A stretch of 64,000 bases of DNA from Membranipora membranacea (Eukaryota; Bryozoa; Gymnolaemata; Cheilostomatida; Membraniporidae): positions 3,844,001 through 3,908,000 of the forward strand of contig OU612067.1 in NCBI GenBank assembly GCA_914767715.1. The letters are read 5' to 3'. The translations under genes and the position numbers were made by a program. The notes beneath the pieces were generated by a model. That model was not told the origin of the DNA. It saw nothing but the letters and a program-made list of their open reading frames with translations, and ran no database searches. Positions 1 through 10,138 of the stretch are shown one piece after another; the first letter of the stretch is position 1; each line of letters starts with the position of its first letter.

Positions 1-603
1 TATGAATGCAGAATTTTTTTAGTTTTTAAGTTTCTAGTTTTTAGATTTTCTTATTTTTTGCAATACTTAACATTAATTAATTTTTGTATTAGATTTCTGT
101 TGAGTTGTTTTTGTAAAATGATAAACTAAACTTAATAAAAATGCAGCGGTATGGTCTGATAGTCTACACCAGACACGTCGAGACTAGAGTCGCAACCACC
201 CGATTAAACAAAGCTGAGCCCATCCCAATCCGACAATCGACCGGGAAGCCCCATCTACCAAATGCCCCCTACATATCACTCCCCACAAAACCTCTGCCAG
301 CCAACCCCGCAGCCCCGACGGCCCGCTCTACTCCTCCCCCATTAGGTAACTGTAGAACAGGTCAACAGTGACCACTCCCCTCTGCAGTTGTTGACTCTCT
401 GAGGTTGAAATTTCAAATTTGATCTTGTATTTTCGTTGTGGTTTAATTTAGGGTAAAATTTGATTTCATTTACTTATATAATAAAAAATAAAATACATCA
501 AATAACATCGAAATTGGCATGATTTTGAGCTTTTTTGAAATTTTTTAACACTTTGATTAACGTTGTGTTCAAGACTACAGAAGGACAAAGCAATATATAA
601 TTG

Positions 604-735
604 GGCAGCTAGGACTGTAGTAGTTATGCAATCCAGGTAAAAATTATGTGTAGCTATAGAAATTGCCCCCATATTTCATCAATTGAGCGTATGAGGTTTC
701 AAATCTGCAGCACCAGAGCAATAAATTACCACTTC
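604..735 (-). mobile_element. tRNA-like SINE, minus copy
   Basis: On the minus strand this reads as a SINE of about 140 bp. Its head has an A-box-like GGTAAT/GGTAGC stretch and a degenerate B-box before CAATTGATG. The body contains ATGTGTAGCTATAG and the tail ends in TTGCATAACTAC then AGCTGCC. It lies head to head with the plus copy at 862-1052. The tRNA origin is inferred from box-like words only; the unit is clearly repetitive, with at least six copies in the window. Confidence 0.55.
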
Positions 736-861
736 AATATCTTTAATTGATGATTATTCCCAAATAAGTTAAAAATAAATGTATCTGCAGTGTCAGGAGC
801 ATTGTACGATTATAGTAGATAACATTGTTCATTAACCTTCACAGTACCTTAGAGTTGATAC

Positions 862-1052
862 AGGTGGTAGAATTTTGTTCTGGAAGAGAAGTAGATGTTG
901 AAACAGCATAGGCGCAATTGATGAGAAAGGGGTACAATCTCTAAAGCTACACATAATTTTCACCTGGAAGAGCTTTCAATTTTTTGTCAGTGTCAAAATA
1001 TTGCATAACTACTGCAGAACTAGCTGCCAGAATATATATTATATATATATAT
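862..1052 (+). mobile_element. tRNA-like SINE, plus copy with TA tail
   Basis: This copy reads AGGTGGTAGAATTTTG, then CAGCATAGGCGCAATTGATG, then AAAGCTACACATAATTTT, then TTGCATAACTACTGCAG, and ends in an ATATAT run. The sequence GTCAAAATATTGCATAAC here is uninterrupted. It is the empty version of the site occupied by the foldback element in block C. It lies about 100 bp beyond the polyadenylation signal of peptide gene copy 1. Confidence 0.6.
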
Positions 1053-1326
1053 TACTTTGGGTTCTGAAGTTTTTGCATAAATAACACTCGTACCAATAAG
1101 CTGAATTATTAATTTTAAGATCATATTTTTCAGGTCAGAACAAAGTTTTATTTTTTGTATAATGGTAACAGATTATATTTATGTGGATGAATCATCTGTC
1201 TGCTTAAATGAAACAGCAAAAAAGTAACCCCCTCAAGCTATTTTTTGTGCAGAAATTAATCGATAAGAATCTATCCATTAAGATTATTTTCTGATATCTT
1301 CTTTGTCCAAGGCAGCTGTTTGTTGA

Positions 1327-2783
1327 TTAACAGCAGCAGTACCCTTTGAGGGGATAACAGTTGGCTCCTGAAGGTGTGTCTTTGTACCAGTAGTTCTTTG
1401 GGCAGAGTAAATCTCCGTAACCAGAAGGCCTGGTTGGTGGTGGTGGTGGTGGGGGTGGTGTATTCCATCCTCCGCCACCTATACAAATAAATAAAGCTCG
1501 TTATTTTAAAGTTGCCTTACATGATCTTTTTACACGCTACACCAGATAATAAATGATATGACTGGGTAGTGGTGACTCTCTGCTGACTGACAAGAAGAAA
1601 CAGATATTATTTGGTTGTGTATAAATGACCAGGATTCTATATTCCGTTGCAGATCGATATTTATTAGTGGCGGAGCAAACTTACCTTGATAGAATGTTGC
1701 TCTGCTTAACAGAAATTTCAGAATATTTGTTAAGATCTTTCCAATTTGGTAAACTTTCACTAGGATAAAAGTCCAAAGATTAAATTTGGAATGATATGCT
1801 CCTTCATCCTCGGCCTATTGGCTAAGATCAAAGTGTCACTTCAAAGTGGGTGATTAGTGCCTGGATGCATTCTTGTTTTCTAGGATTTATCACACTCCTA
1901 GTAAGAGGGTTTTTTGGCAACTTGCGTCCCTCTTCAGGGGCAACCCGACCTCTTTTATGCCAAAAACAGGGCTTTTCCTTAAAAAACTGCATCTCAGCTT
2001 ATTGGCTTAGATCAAAGTGTCACTGCCAATGGGCGATTAGTGTCTATTTAGTTTTTTTATGTCATCTTGTGTCACTCAAGTCCAGGACTCACTTCTAGGA
2101 TGCATTTTAATTTTCTAGTATGTATCACACTCTCAGTATAAGGATTTCGGGCGACTTGCGTCCCTCTTTAGGGGCAACCCACCCTCTGTTTTGTCATAAA
2201 CAGGACTTCCTTGGATGAATCGGAAGAAAATTGCTATTTAACTTACAGCTCCTTTTTGCCCTTGCCCTTGGTTGTCCTGGGTTCCCCTGACAACCAGGCT
2301 GACCTGGATAGCCAGGCTGTCCTGGAGCTCTCCCTGCAACAAGACTGCTAAGTGCCAGAAATCCAGCCATACAGAGCATGATATACCTTCAAATAGTACA
2401 TAATATAGACAATTTAACTAGGAACAACACCGGGAAATTGCCTTTGCAGCACAATATTATGACAAGTTCAGAATAGTTATTGCTGAACAATACTGCAGAG
2501 GATACCCATATCATATTACAATACCCTAAGTTCCTGTGTGACGAGTAATTAAATCTACGAAGGGGACCAATGTTTGCTGGTGCGGAGAATGTTTACAACA
2601 TGCATTAAAACAGTCAATTGTCCTCTACCTGCGGTACGAGATTCTCCTAATGAATGAATGCCATATTTAAAGATAACCAAATGATTATGTATAACAAATT
2701 AGATGGCAATAAGTTGTAATGAAGTTTGTACATAATATTTTTCGAGAACGGTTATTAGAAGATATGAGCACTTACATTTTCAT
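1327..2783 (-). CDS. Secreted Pro-rich/Cys-rich peptide, copy 1 (99 aa, 3 exons)
   Basis: Exons on the minus strand are 2783-2776, 2386-2247 and 1478-1327, with GT-AG introns and phases 2 and 1 that join into 99 codons plus TAA. The product starts with a hydrophobic signal peptide (…AGFLALSSLVAG), followed by collagen-like Gly-X-Y triplets (GQPGYPGQPG), a basic ARAKR site, SCGGGW, eight prolines, and a C-terminal module with Cys spacing C-14-C-6-CCC ending at the stop. Cleavage after KR would leave six cysteines, enough for three disulfides. A TATA box lies 83 bp upstream and an AATAAA complement at 1147-1152. I recognise no named family. The collagen triplets plus polyproline recall minicollagens, but the cysteine pattern differs. 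The U2-SINE pair sits in intron 2. Confidence 0.8.
1685..1759 (-). other. Conserved 75-nt cassette exon candidate (copy 1)
   Basis: Inside intron 2 a segment has a strong acceptor (TTTTATCCTAG) and a perfect donor (AAG|GTAAGT). It is 75 nt long and starts and ends in phase 1, so including it keeps the downstream frame. In this copy it is open: it replaces the Cys after RS with Leu and adds 25 residues rich in hydrophobics (ending ATFYQG). The homologous segments in copies 2 and 3 carry an in-frame TGA. Whether it is ever spliced in is unknown. Confidence 0.5.
1803..2203 (+). mobile_element. Two tandem U2 snRNA-headed SINEs
   Basis: Copy 1 (about 1803-1970) and copy 2 (about 1992-2203) each begin with a version of the first ~30 nt of U2 snRNA (CGGCCTATTGGCTAAGATCA in copy 1). 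A body follows with GATGCATT…TTTTCTAG…ATCACACT and a 3' end TTGCGTCCCTCTT…GGGGCAACCC. Copy 2 ends in the small hairpin CTGTTTTGTCATAAACAG. Blocks B and C lack this insert at the matching place in intron 2 of the peptide gene, so it arrived after the duplication. Identity to U2 stops before the branch-site recognition sequence, so this is not a U2 gene. Confidence 0.75.
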
Positions 2784-2860
2784 TTTGATGTGAATGTGTT
2801 TGTTTTTAACTTTGTCTAACTGTTGTGTCTATGTGATACAGTCCCTAAAGTATGCATTGG

Positions 2861-2867
2861 TTTTATA
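2861..2867 (-). promoter_or_regulatory. TATA box of peptide gene copy 1
   Basis: TATAAAA on the minus strand in the context CACAGTATAAAACCAATGCA. It is conserved at the same distance (about 83 bp from the ATG) in all three gene copies. The 5' UTR between them is also conserved. Confidence 0.65.
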
Positions 2868-3990
2868 CTGTGAAATAAGGAAACATATTTCCTCTAACTA
2901 TGAACTATGAGTTTGTCACTGCCAAAAGTGAATCAGTCCTCCACTAGTAAGGTCTTAACAGGCATGAATCTAGCCAATGTGTTGGTTCTGATTTGGTTGG
3001 TTGGGTGGTTGGTGGAGAGAGCCAATTTCAGTTGTTGAGGAGGTCTTTGACAATTTATTGTTTGACTACTCATCACCTATGTCTTGGTAGAAAGAAGGTA
3101 GAGCATATAGTCGGTAGCCCATGTGTTAAAGTCCCACTCAACTTATAATCCAATTCAAGATATTAATTGGTGAGAGTAACTATGGGAAAATATAAATCTA
3201 ACCAAAGCTATATCAGACGTTTTCTGTTACTTACGCATTAGCTTATTTCCTTATCAGTTTTAGCTTCAGGTTCCTTTCGTTGGAACAACAGCACAAATGA
3301 TTACCCAGGTGCTTTAGAGCAGCATAAAAAAACATTAACTGTTTTTAAATTAGCAAAGTCAATATCACCTTTTCTGCCCTGATCTTTCAAGTACAAAGTT
3401 GCTTAAGGTTTTACTAGGATGAAGGTTGTGGTAAGGTGTTTCTGATTAAGACTGAATCAAAGAGAAAATCGAAAAGATAGATGTCCATGCCACAATCAAG
3501 AGTCAATCGTTTTTTATTGTACCAGTTTCATAGGATCAAAGTCCCTTTTGTTGTCATTTGTTTTTCCTTTATGTTGTTTTTTTAGTAATATAATAGTATA
3601 ATAGAACAAGCTGTAACATATGAACATACTGACAAAAAATTTAAAGAACAATAACCCGAAGGATCTTGATCAGCAGTTAAGTTAATTTATGAACGTCGAT
3701 TCCCTAATCTGTTGGGATGGAACAATTTGAGACAAACTTTATCCAATTTTTCGTTACATGTCACTTGCACATGTGCATCGATGTCAGAGCAGGTAAATGA
3801 ATTTTTTTATGAGTCACAGCAAAGAATCAGTGCTTCAACCTATGATCTATGTCAATTTCACTATCAAAGTAAACTTCTCCCACATAAGGATGCAATCTTG
3901 TTAGCAAGAGGCATTTCTAGATTCCTGGTATAGCATTATACAGGAACTCATTGGGCAAAATCACAGTAATCTGACTGAGTGTCCGCCATA

Positions 3991-4411
3991 GACATACAAC
4001 ACAGCAATACTCCTGCAACGACTAACTGTTTGATTTGAGTATACAGGATCTTTAGTTCTACCCCTATATCATGTACAGATAAAATCTTTGGACTTCAGGT
4101 AAACTCTCAACATACTGTTCACCATAGGGATACTCATGTTGTTTTGCTGTTCTTACTCACAAACTTAATCAGGGTGCTTGGTCACTGGGTGCAGGCCCCA
4201 GGGAACTGAGAAAAAGGTTCATTGCGTAAGGCGGTCCTTGCACTCTGCTTTGCGTTGCTTAAACCTGCCTATGGTTACCAGATTGAATCATGTCAGGTGT
4301 TTAGTCCTGATCATGATACTAATTTTGTTGACAGACATGTGAAGACATCTGTAACAGTGACACATGGCCAACAGCCTTTCTGGTTCAGCATTTGAGGCCA
4401 ACAGCCTATCT
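3991..4411. other. Unassigned spacer between block A and LINE
   Basis: No gene seen. Just before the LINE there is a short direct duplication of the word GGCCAACAGCCT (about 4362-4405), probably filler at the 5'-truncation junction of the LINE insertion. Confidence 0.4.
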
Positions 4412-6170
4412 GGTACAAATTTGAGTGCAGATCAATTTAACAGCCATTTCACATCCATTGCAAAATCAATCACAAAGAACCTTGTTGTAACAGATGAGAT
4501 GACATTTCCCGTATCCGAACATAATTTGACAGACATACCACAATTCACCCCTTTCACATGTACAAGAATATTGTTCCACATTCCTGATAGTAAAAGTACA
4601 GGACCTGACAGAATTACAGTGAAGATGTTGAAGCTTGTTTGGCCTTATATTGTGGATATTGTCACCGATATGTTTAACAGGGTTTTATGCAAAGGACAGT
4701 TCCCTTCAACTTGGAAACTAGCTCGAGTTTCACCAATACATAAATCTGGGGATATAAATAAAACATCAAATTATAGGCCAATTTCAGTCTTGCCTGTTCT
4801 TTCAAAAATATTTGAGAAACACATAAATCACCATCTGCAAGAATATCTCACTAAGAACAAAATCATCTATGAGCTTCAATGTGGATTTAGAAAAGGCCAT
4901 TCTTGTTCAGACAGTTTATTTAAAATTATTTCAGACTCTTTGGTGGAGAAAATTAATGGAAATGTTATGACATTACTTTTTTCTGGATTTTAAAAAGGCA
5001 TTTGACTGTGTATCCCATGTTTTACACAATAAGTTGAAGGCTTGCGGCATCGGAGGAAATATGTTAAAACTTCTTGACACCTTTCTGACAGACAGAAGGC
5101 AGTTTGTTAAACTCAATAATATTGAATCGTGTAGATTGCCTATCACAATAGGGGCCCCTCAAGGTTCAATCCTAGCACCAACTCTGTTTCTCATCTTCAT
5201 AAATGATTTATTAACGTCATCATCATATGCATATGCTGATGATATAGTGTTCCTGTCATCTAATAAAAACCTTCAGCAACTAAAGGCAAAGGCAACTGAA
5301 GATTTAAGTGGCATTTTGGATCGGTGCAATCGTAACCGGATGGTTATAAATGTTCAGAAATCTCATTACATGCTACTTAATATCTCAGATCCGCTTTGTG
5401 ACCTGGAACTGTACATAGGGCATGAAAAAATAAACAGACAGAGAACTACAAGGCTTCTGGGTTTGGTGTTGAATGACTCGCTTTCATGGCAGGATCATCT
5501 AGAGTATGTATATAAAAAGGTACAACGGAATGTTTACCTACTTCAAAATTTGAGATACTTCTTGGATATAGCAAGTGCCCGCACATTTTACTTCCAGTTT
5601 ATTTATTGTCACCTTTTATCATATATCCATATCATTGGCAACTTGTCCTGCAATAATGCCCTCAATAGATTATTTTTGTTGCAAAAGCGGGCTTTACGCA
5701 TTATCACAAATGTGCATTACATCCCATATTATCTCATTCCAACCAAATCCATTACACAATCATTACAACTCCTACCTCTTCCTAAGCTTGTTTGTTATTT
5801 CACTTCACTTTATTCGCATAAGATAAACAATTTTTTAACACCTCCATTTATATATAGAGGATTTAAGAACACTACCAAGATCAATTTTCGTGATAAAGAT
5901 TTACTTTTATATCATACAGACAATCTAAGATACAAAGTTTCTGCTACATACAATTGTTTACCGTTACATTTGAGATCTAAAGAGAAGTTCAGTTCATTCA
6001 AAACTTTACTTTTCAACCATATATTATCGACTTGACCAACATCATTGATGATATTATTTCCTTTTTGTTTCTCTTTTTTTGTTTCAAAAAATGTTTTTCT
6101 GGCACTGAGTGCAAAACATTTCGAATGAGATGACTTTGGTTGCCAATAAAAGTATATATATATATCATTT
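4412..6170 (+). mobile_element. 5'-truncated CR1/L2-like LINE (RT part)
   Basis: The translated pieces carry non-LTR reverse transcriptase motifs in order: the fingers region (DSKSTGPDRI), RPISVLPVLSKIFEK, the palm motif around KAFDCVSHVL, GAPQGSILAPTLF, and the active-site SYAYADDIVFLS. The 3' end is CCAATAAAAG followed by TATATA repeats. A one-base insertion near 4980 (…LLFSGF then stop, against LLFLDFKKAFD in the sister copy at 42300-46485) breaks the frame between the two open pieces, 4364-4993 and 5034-6035. The copy starts inside the ORF2 N-terminal third, so endonuclease and ORF1 are missing. The two copies are very similar, which implies recent activity. Confidence 0.85.
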
Positions 6171-6778
6171 ATAGTAAGAATGCCTGATTAAAATTGACTG
6201 CATGACAAGATGAGTAGTTTTTAGATTTTCTCATTCTTTGCAATACTTACCAATAATGCTGTATTTTTTTTTTATGAGGTTTCTGCTTGAAATTTTTTAG
6301 TAAAATGATAAACTGAATTCAGATAAAAAATGCAGCGGTGTGGTCTGATAGTCTACACCAGACCGGTCGAGACTCGAGTGGCAACCACCCGGTTAAGCAA
6401 AGCTGAGACCATCCCAATCCGACCATTGACCGGGAAGCCCTATCTACCAAATGCCCCCTAAACACCGTACCCCACAAAGCCTCCGCCAGCTGTCCCTGCA
6501 GCCCCGACGGCCAGCTCTCCTCCTCCCCCATTAGGTAACTGTTGAACAGGTTAACTCTCTTTGTCAACAGTGACGGCTCCCCTCTGCAGTTGTTGGCTCC
6601 CTGACATTGAAATTTCAAATTTGATCTTGTTTTTTCGTTGTGGTTTAATTTAGGGTATAATTTGTTTTCATTTTCTTGTTTTACGAAGAAAATAATATGA
6701 CAATATTCAAATAACATTGAAATTGGCATGATTTTGAGCTTTTTGACATAATTTAACACTTTCATTAAAATTTTTAAA

Positions 6779-6901
6779 CAGCATAGGCGCAATTGATGAG
6801 AAAGGGGTACAATCTCTAAAGCTACACATAATTTTTACCTGGGAGAGCTTTGAATTTTTTCAGTGTCAAAATATTGCATAACTACTGTAGAACTAGCTGC
6901 C

Positions 6902-6938
<37 letters not shown>
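6779..6938 (+). mobile_element. tRNA-like SINE, 5'-shortened copy in block B
   Basis: Matches 862-1052 from AACAGCATAGGCGCAATTGATG to AGCTGCC and then a long TA run. The head-to-head partner found in A and C is missing here, through a deletion just before 6779. The site TTGCATAAC is intact and single, a second empty-site witness for the foldback insertion. Confidence 0.55.
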
Positions 6939-7221
6939 CTTTGGTTTTTGAAGTATTTACATAAATAACACTCGTACCAATAAGTTGAATTATTAATTTT
7001 AATAAGGATCATATTTTCAGGTCAGAACAAAGTTTTATTTTTGTTTTGTATAATGGTAACAGATTATATTTATGTGGATAGATCATCTGCCTGCTCAAAT
7101 GGAACAGCAAAAAAATAACCTCCTCAAGCTATTTTTTTTGTACAGAAATTAACCGATAAATAAATATATCCATAAAGATTATTCTCTGATATCTTCTTTG
7201 TCTGAGGCAGCTGTTTGTTGA

Positions 7222-8262
7222 TTAACAGCAGCAGTACCCTTTGAGGGGATAACAGTTGGCTCCTGAGGGTGTGTTTTTGTGCCAGTAGTTCTTTGGGCAG
7301 AGTAAATCTCCGTAACCAGGAGGCCTGGTTGGTGGTGGTGGTGGGGGTGGTGTATTCCATCCTCCGCCACCTATTAAAATAAATAAAGCTCATTATTTTA
7401 AAGTTGCCTTACATGATCTTTTTACACGCTACACCAGATAATAAATGATATGACTGGGTAGTGGTGACTCTCTTCTGACTGACAAGAAGAAACAGATATT
7501 ATTTGGTTGTGTATAAATGACCAGGATTCTATATTCCGTTGCAGATGGATATTTATTAGTGGCGGAGCAAACTTACCTTGATAGAATGTTGCTCTGCTTA
7601 ACAGAAATTTCAGTATATTTTTTAAGATCTTTCAAATCTGGTAAACTTTCACTAGGATAAAAGTCCAAAGATTTGCTTTGGAAGAAAATTGCTATATTAA
7701 CTTACAGCTCCTTTTTGCCCTTCCTGGTTGTCCTGGGATCCCCTCACAACCAGGCTGACCTGGAGCTCCACCTGCAACAAGACTGCTAAGTGCCAGAACT
7801 CCAGCCATACATATCATAATATACCTTCAAATAGTACATAGTAAACGGTAATAAATAGTAATCGTAATATTAAATAGTACATAATATAGACAAATAAACA
7901 AGGAACAACACCGGGAAATTACCTTCGTAGCACAATATTATGACAAGTTCATAATAGTTATTGCTGAACAATATTGCAGCGGATACCCGTATCATATTAC
8001 AAGACCCTAAGTTCCTGTGTGACAAGTAAATAAAACTATGAACCAGTATTTGCTGGTGCAGTGAATGTGTGCAACATGCATTAAAACAGTCAATGGACCT
8101 CTACCTGTGGTACGAGATTCTCCTAGTAAATGTATGCCATATTTAGATAAGACAAGATAACCGAATGATTCTGTAAAACAAAATAGATGGCAATAAGTTA
8201 TAATAATAATGAAGTTTGCACATAATACTTTTGAGAACGGTTATGAGTACTTACATGTTCAT
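7222..8262 (-). CDS. Secreted Pro-rich/Cys-rich peptide, copy 2 (91 aa, 3 exons)
   Basis: Exons on the minus strand are 8262-8255, 7824-7706 and 7370-7222; lengths 8+119+149 give 92 codons including TAA. The first exon codes only Met-Asn plus two bases of the next codon, before a perfect GTAAGT donor. The product has a signal peptide (MICMAGVLALSSLVAG), Gly-X-Y triplets (GAPGQPGCEGIPGQPG), the basic RAKR site, CGGGW, seven prolines, then LLCPKNYWHKNTPSGANC and the terminal CCC. Relative to copy 1 it lacks one GYPGQP repeat and one proline and has two Lys/His-type changes in the Cys module. The frame is intact, so a functional gene is likely. Family unknown. Confidence 0.8.
7577..7651 (-). other. 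Conserved cassette exon candidate, poison version (copy 2)
   Basis: Same acceptor and donor as in copy 1 and the same 75-nt length. Joined to exon 2 it reads a few codons to a TGA (…VYQI, stop). Inclusion would therefore end the protein before the polyproline and cysteine module and could trigger nonsense-mediated decay. Confidence 0.45.
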
Positions 8263-8338
8263 TTTGATGCGAATGGTGTTTGGTTGACTTTGTCTCACTT
8301 TTGTGTCTCTGTGATACAATCCCTAAAGTGTGCATTGG

Positions 8339-8345
8339 TTTTATA
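8339..8345 (-). promoter_or_regulatory. TATA box of peptide gene copy 2
   Basis: TATAAAA on the minus strand, in the same context and at the same distance from the ATG as in copies 1 and 3. Confidence 0.65.
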
Positions 8346-9305
8346 CTGTGAAATTAGGAAACAGATTTCCTCTAACTATGAACTATGAGTTTTTCTCTGC
8401 CAAAGGTGAGTCAGTGTTCTACTAGTAAGGTCTTAACAGGCATTAATCTAACCAATATGTTGGTTCAGATTTGTTGAGTTGGTTGAGAGAGCCAATTCCA
8501 GTTGTTGAGGAGGCCTTTGACAGTTTATAGTTTGACTCATCATCACATATGACTTGGTAGCAAGATGGTAGAGCACATGGTAGGTAGCCCATGTGTTGAA
8601 GTCCCACACGACTTATAACCCTAATCAAGATATTAATTGGTGAGAGTAACTATGGGAAAATATAAATCTAACCGAAGCTATAGGAGACGTTTTCTGTTAC
8701 TAACGCATTAGCTTATTTCCTTATAAGTTTTGGCTTCAGGTTCCTTTCGTTTGATCAAATGATTACCCAGGTGCTTTAGAGCTGCAAACAAAACATTACC
8801 TTTTTTTAATTAGCAAAGTCAATATCACCTTTCCTGCCCTGATCTTTCAAGCACAAGGTCGCTTAAGGTTTTTTCTAGGATGAAGGTTGTGGTAAGGTGT
8901 TTTTGATTGAGACTGGATCCAAGACTAAATCAAAATAATTTTTTTAGTTATAACGATAGTATAATAGAACAAGCTGTAATATATGAACATACTGACCCAA
9001 TTTTGAAAAATCAATAACCCGAAGGATTAATTGCAGTTAAATTAAATTATGAACGTTGATTCCCTAATCTGTTAGGATGGAACAATTTGAGACAAACTGT
9101 CATCCAATTTCTCGTTTTATTAGTCACAGCAAGAAATCAGTGCTTCAACCTATGATCTCTGTCAATTTCACTATCAAAGTAAACTTCTCCCACATAAGGA
9201 TGCAATCTTTTTAGCTAGAGGCATTTCTAGATTCCTGGTACAGCATTATACAGGAACTCATTTGGCAAAATCACAGTAATCTGATTAAGTGTCTGCCATA
9301 AACAT

Positions 9306-9501
9306 GGGGGTGTGGTGCATAGTCAGCAGGCGCGGCGGGCGGGGTTCCTTGGGCTGTCTTCGGCCACATAGTTCTTGGTCATACTGTTTATCGGGCGGTC
9401 GCCATTCTAGTCTCTGACTACCTGATTGCTCCGCTGTCATCATTTTCTTTTAGAAGAACCTTTTATTACTAATAAACACAAACAGAAACCGGAAAAAAAA
9501 A
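9306..9501 (+). mobile_element. 196-bp polyadenylated retrocopy
   Basis: Block C has the uninterrupted word ATAAACATACC where block B has a 196-bp insert. The insert starts with a GC-rich 5' part (CAGCAGGCGCGGCGGGCGGG), carries AATAAA about 25 bp before its end, and ends in a run of nine A. That is the form of a reverse-transcribed short polyadenylated RNA, or of the 5' UTR of a LINE. It has no coding sequence. Source unknown; target-site duplication not clear. Confidence 0.55.
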
Positions 9502-9580
9502 TACCATTGAGCTTGAGGAAGAGTGTGAATCAAAATAACTCAAATCGACCACAGTGCCAGGGCAATTCCAATCATCTGCC

Positions 9581-10138
9581 ATCTGCCATCTGTCATCTGC
9601 CGTTTGCGTTTCGAATATTTGTATCTGCTGACGTTTTATAAAATTGTTAATAGTTTAGTCCCAATAATTGATACCAATCTGCTCCCCGAGAAATTAACTA
9701 GTAAAACTCGGCTTGCTAAAAGTTCTGGGTTTAGACTATCCAAGGAAAATTTTAGATTTGCTTTAGCTAATTTGGGTGCTCAGAAGTTTAACGAATTACC
9801 CAATCATGTTAAGCTGAGTCAATCCCTTGCTACATTCAAAAATGCCACTCGGAGCCACGTCCTCAAACTTCTCAATTAATGAGTCAGTTCTTATCATTTC
9901 ATTTTAGCCTACTGCTACATTGTTCTAACTTTTCTTTTCCTAGCTATTGTGTATCAACTTGTGTAATGTTTTACTGCTAATTAATGCCTGCCTGTACGTT
10001 GTAATTTTACCTGTCATTGTTCTTGATTTTTAGTTACATGTCTTTTTAATTCTACACCATATTTTTATCAATTTTTCTGTTTTCTGGGTACAAGTCCTAA
10101 AGACTTATTCTTCTCCAGAATAAACATGGAATATATAT
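9581..10138 (+). mobile_element. LINE 3' end inserted in block B
   Basis: Absent from the equivalent point of block C, where CATCCGCC is directly followed by ACACTG. The insert encodes the C-terminus of a non-LTR RT (frame 9604-9879, …LPEKLTSKTRLAKSSGF… ending HVLKLLN). A 3' UTR follows, ending GGGTACAAGTCCTAAAGACT…AATAAACATGGAATATATATA. The same 3' UTR occurs at 41240-41478. The left edge has four near-copies of ATCTGCC, perhaps target slippage. Confidence 0.75.

Larger units (their letters stand above)
1..3990. repeat. Duplication block A (peptide gene copy 1)
   Basis: Block A matches block B (about 6178-11390) in direct orientation and block C (34060-33283 plus 22411-18640) in inverse orientation. 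Shared landmarks in order are a GC-richer module with the words GCAGCGG and GGTCTGATAGTCTACACCAG (about 141-400), a SINE pair, the peptide gene, its promoter, and a downstream module containing the words GGAACTCAT and CAAAATCACAGTAATCTGA. The left edge is cut by the window. Similarity is lost near 3990. Relative to B and C it carries an extra pair of U2-headed SINEs at about 1803-2203. I see no coding potential outside the peptide gene. Confidence 0.85.

Noticed and set aside
200-300. 5S rRNA-derived SINE head (word GATTGGGATGGTCTCAG on the minus strand)
   Set aside because: Similarity to the 5S internal promoter is too short and gapped to support.
141-371. 76-codon frame in block A as a gene
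   Set aside because: The homologous stretches in blocks B and C do not keep this frame open; it is part of a non-coding repeat module.
1284-1478. Frames starting MAEDGIHHPHHHH (also 7179-7370 and 21933-22124)
   Set aside because: Shadow of the proline-rich third exon. The true frame is shifted and gives WNT-polyproline and the cysteine module, matching exon 2 in phase.
1327-2783. Minicollagen gene
   Set aside because: Signal peptide, Gly-X-Y and polyproline are suggestive, but only 5-6 triplets are present and the cysteine pattern (C-14-C-6-CCC) is not the minicollagen one.
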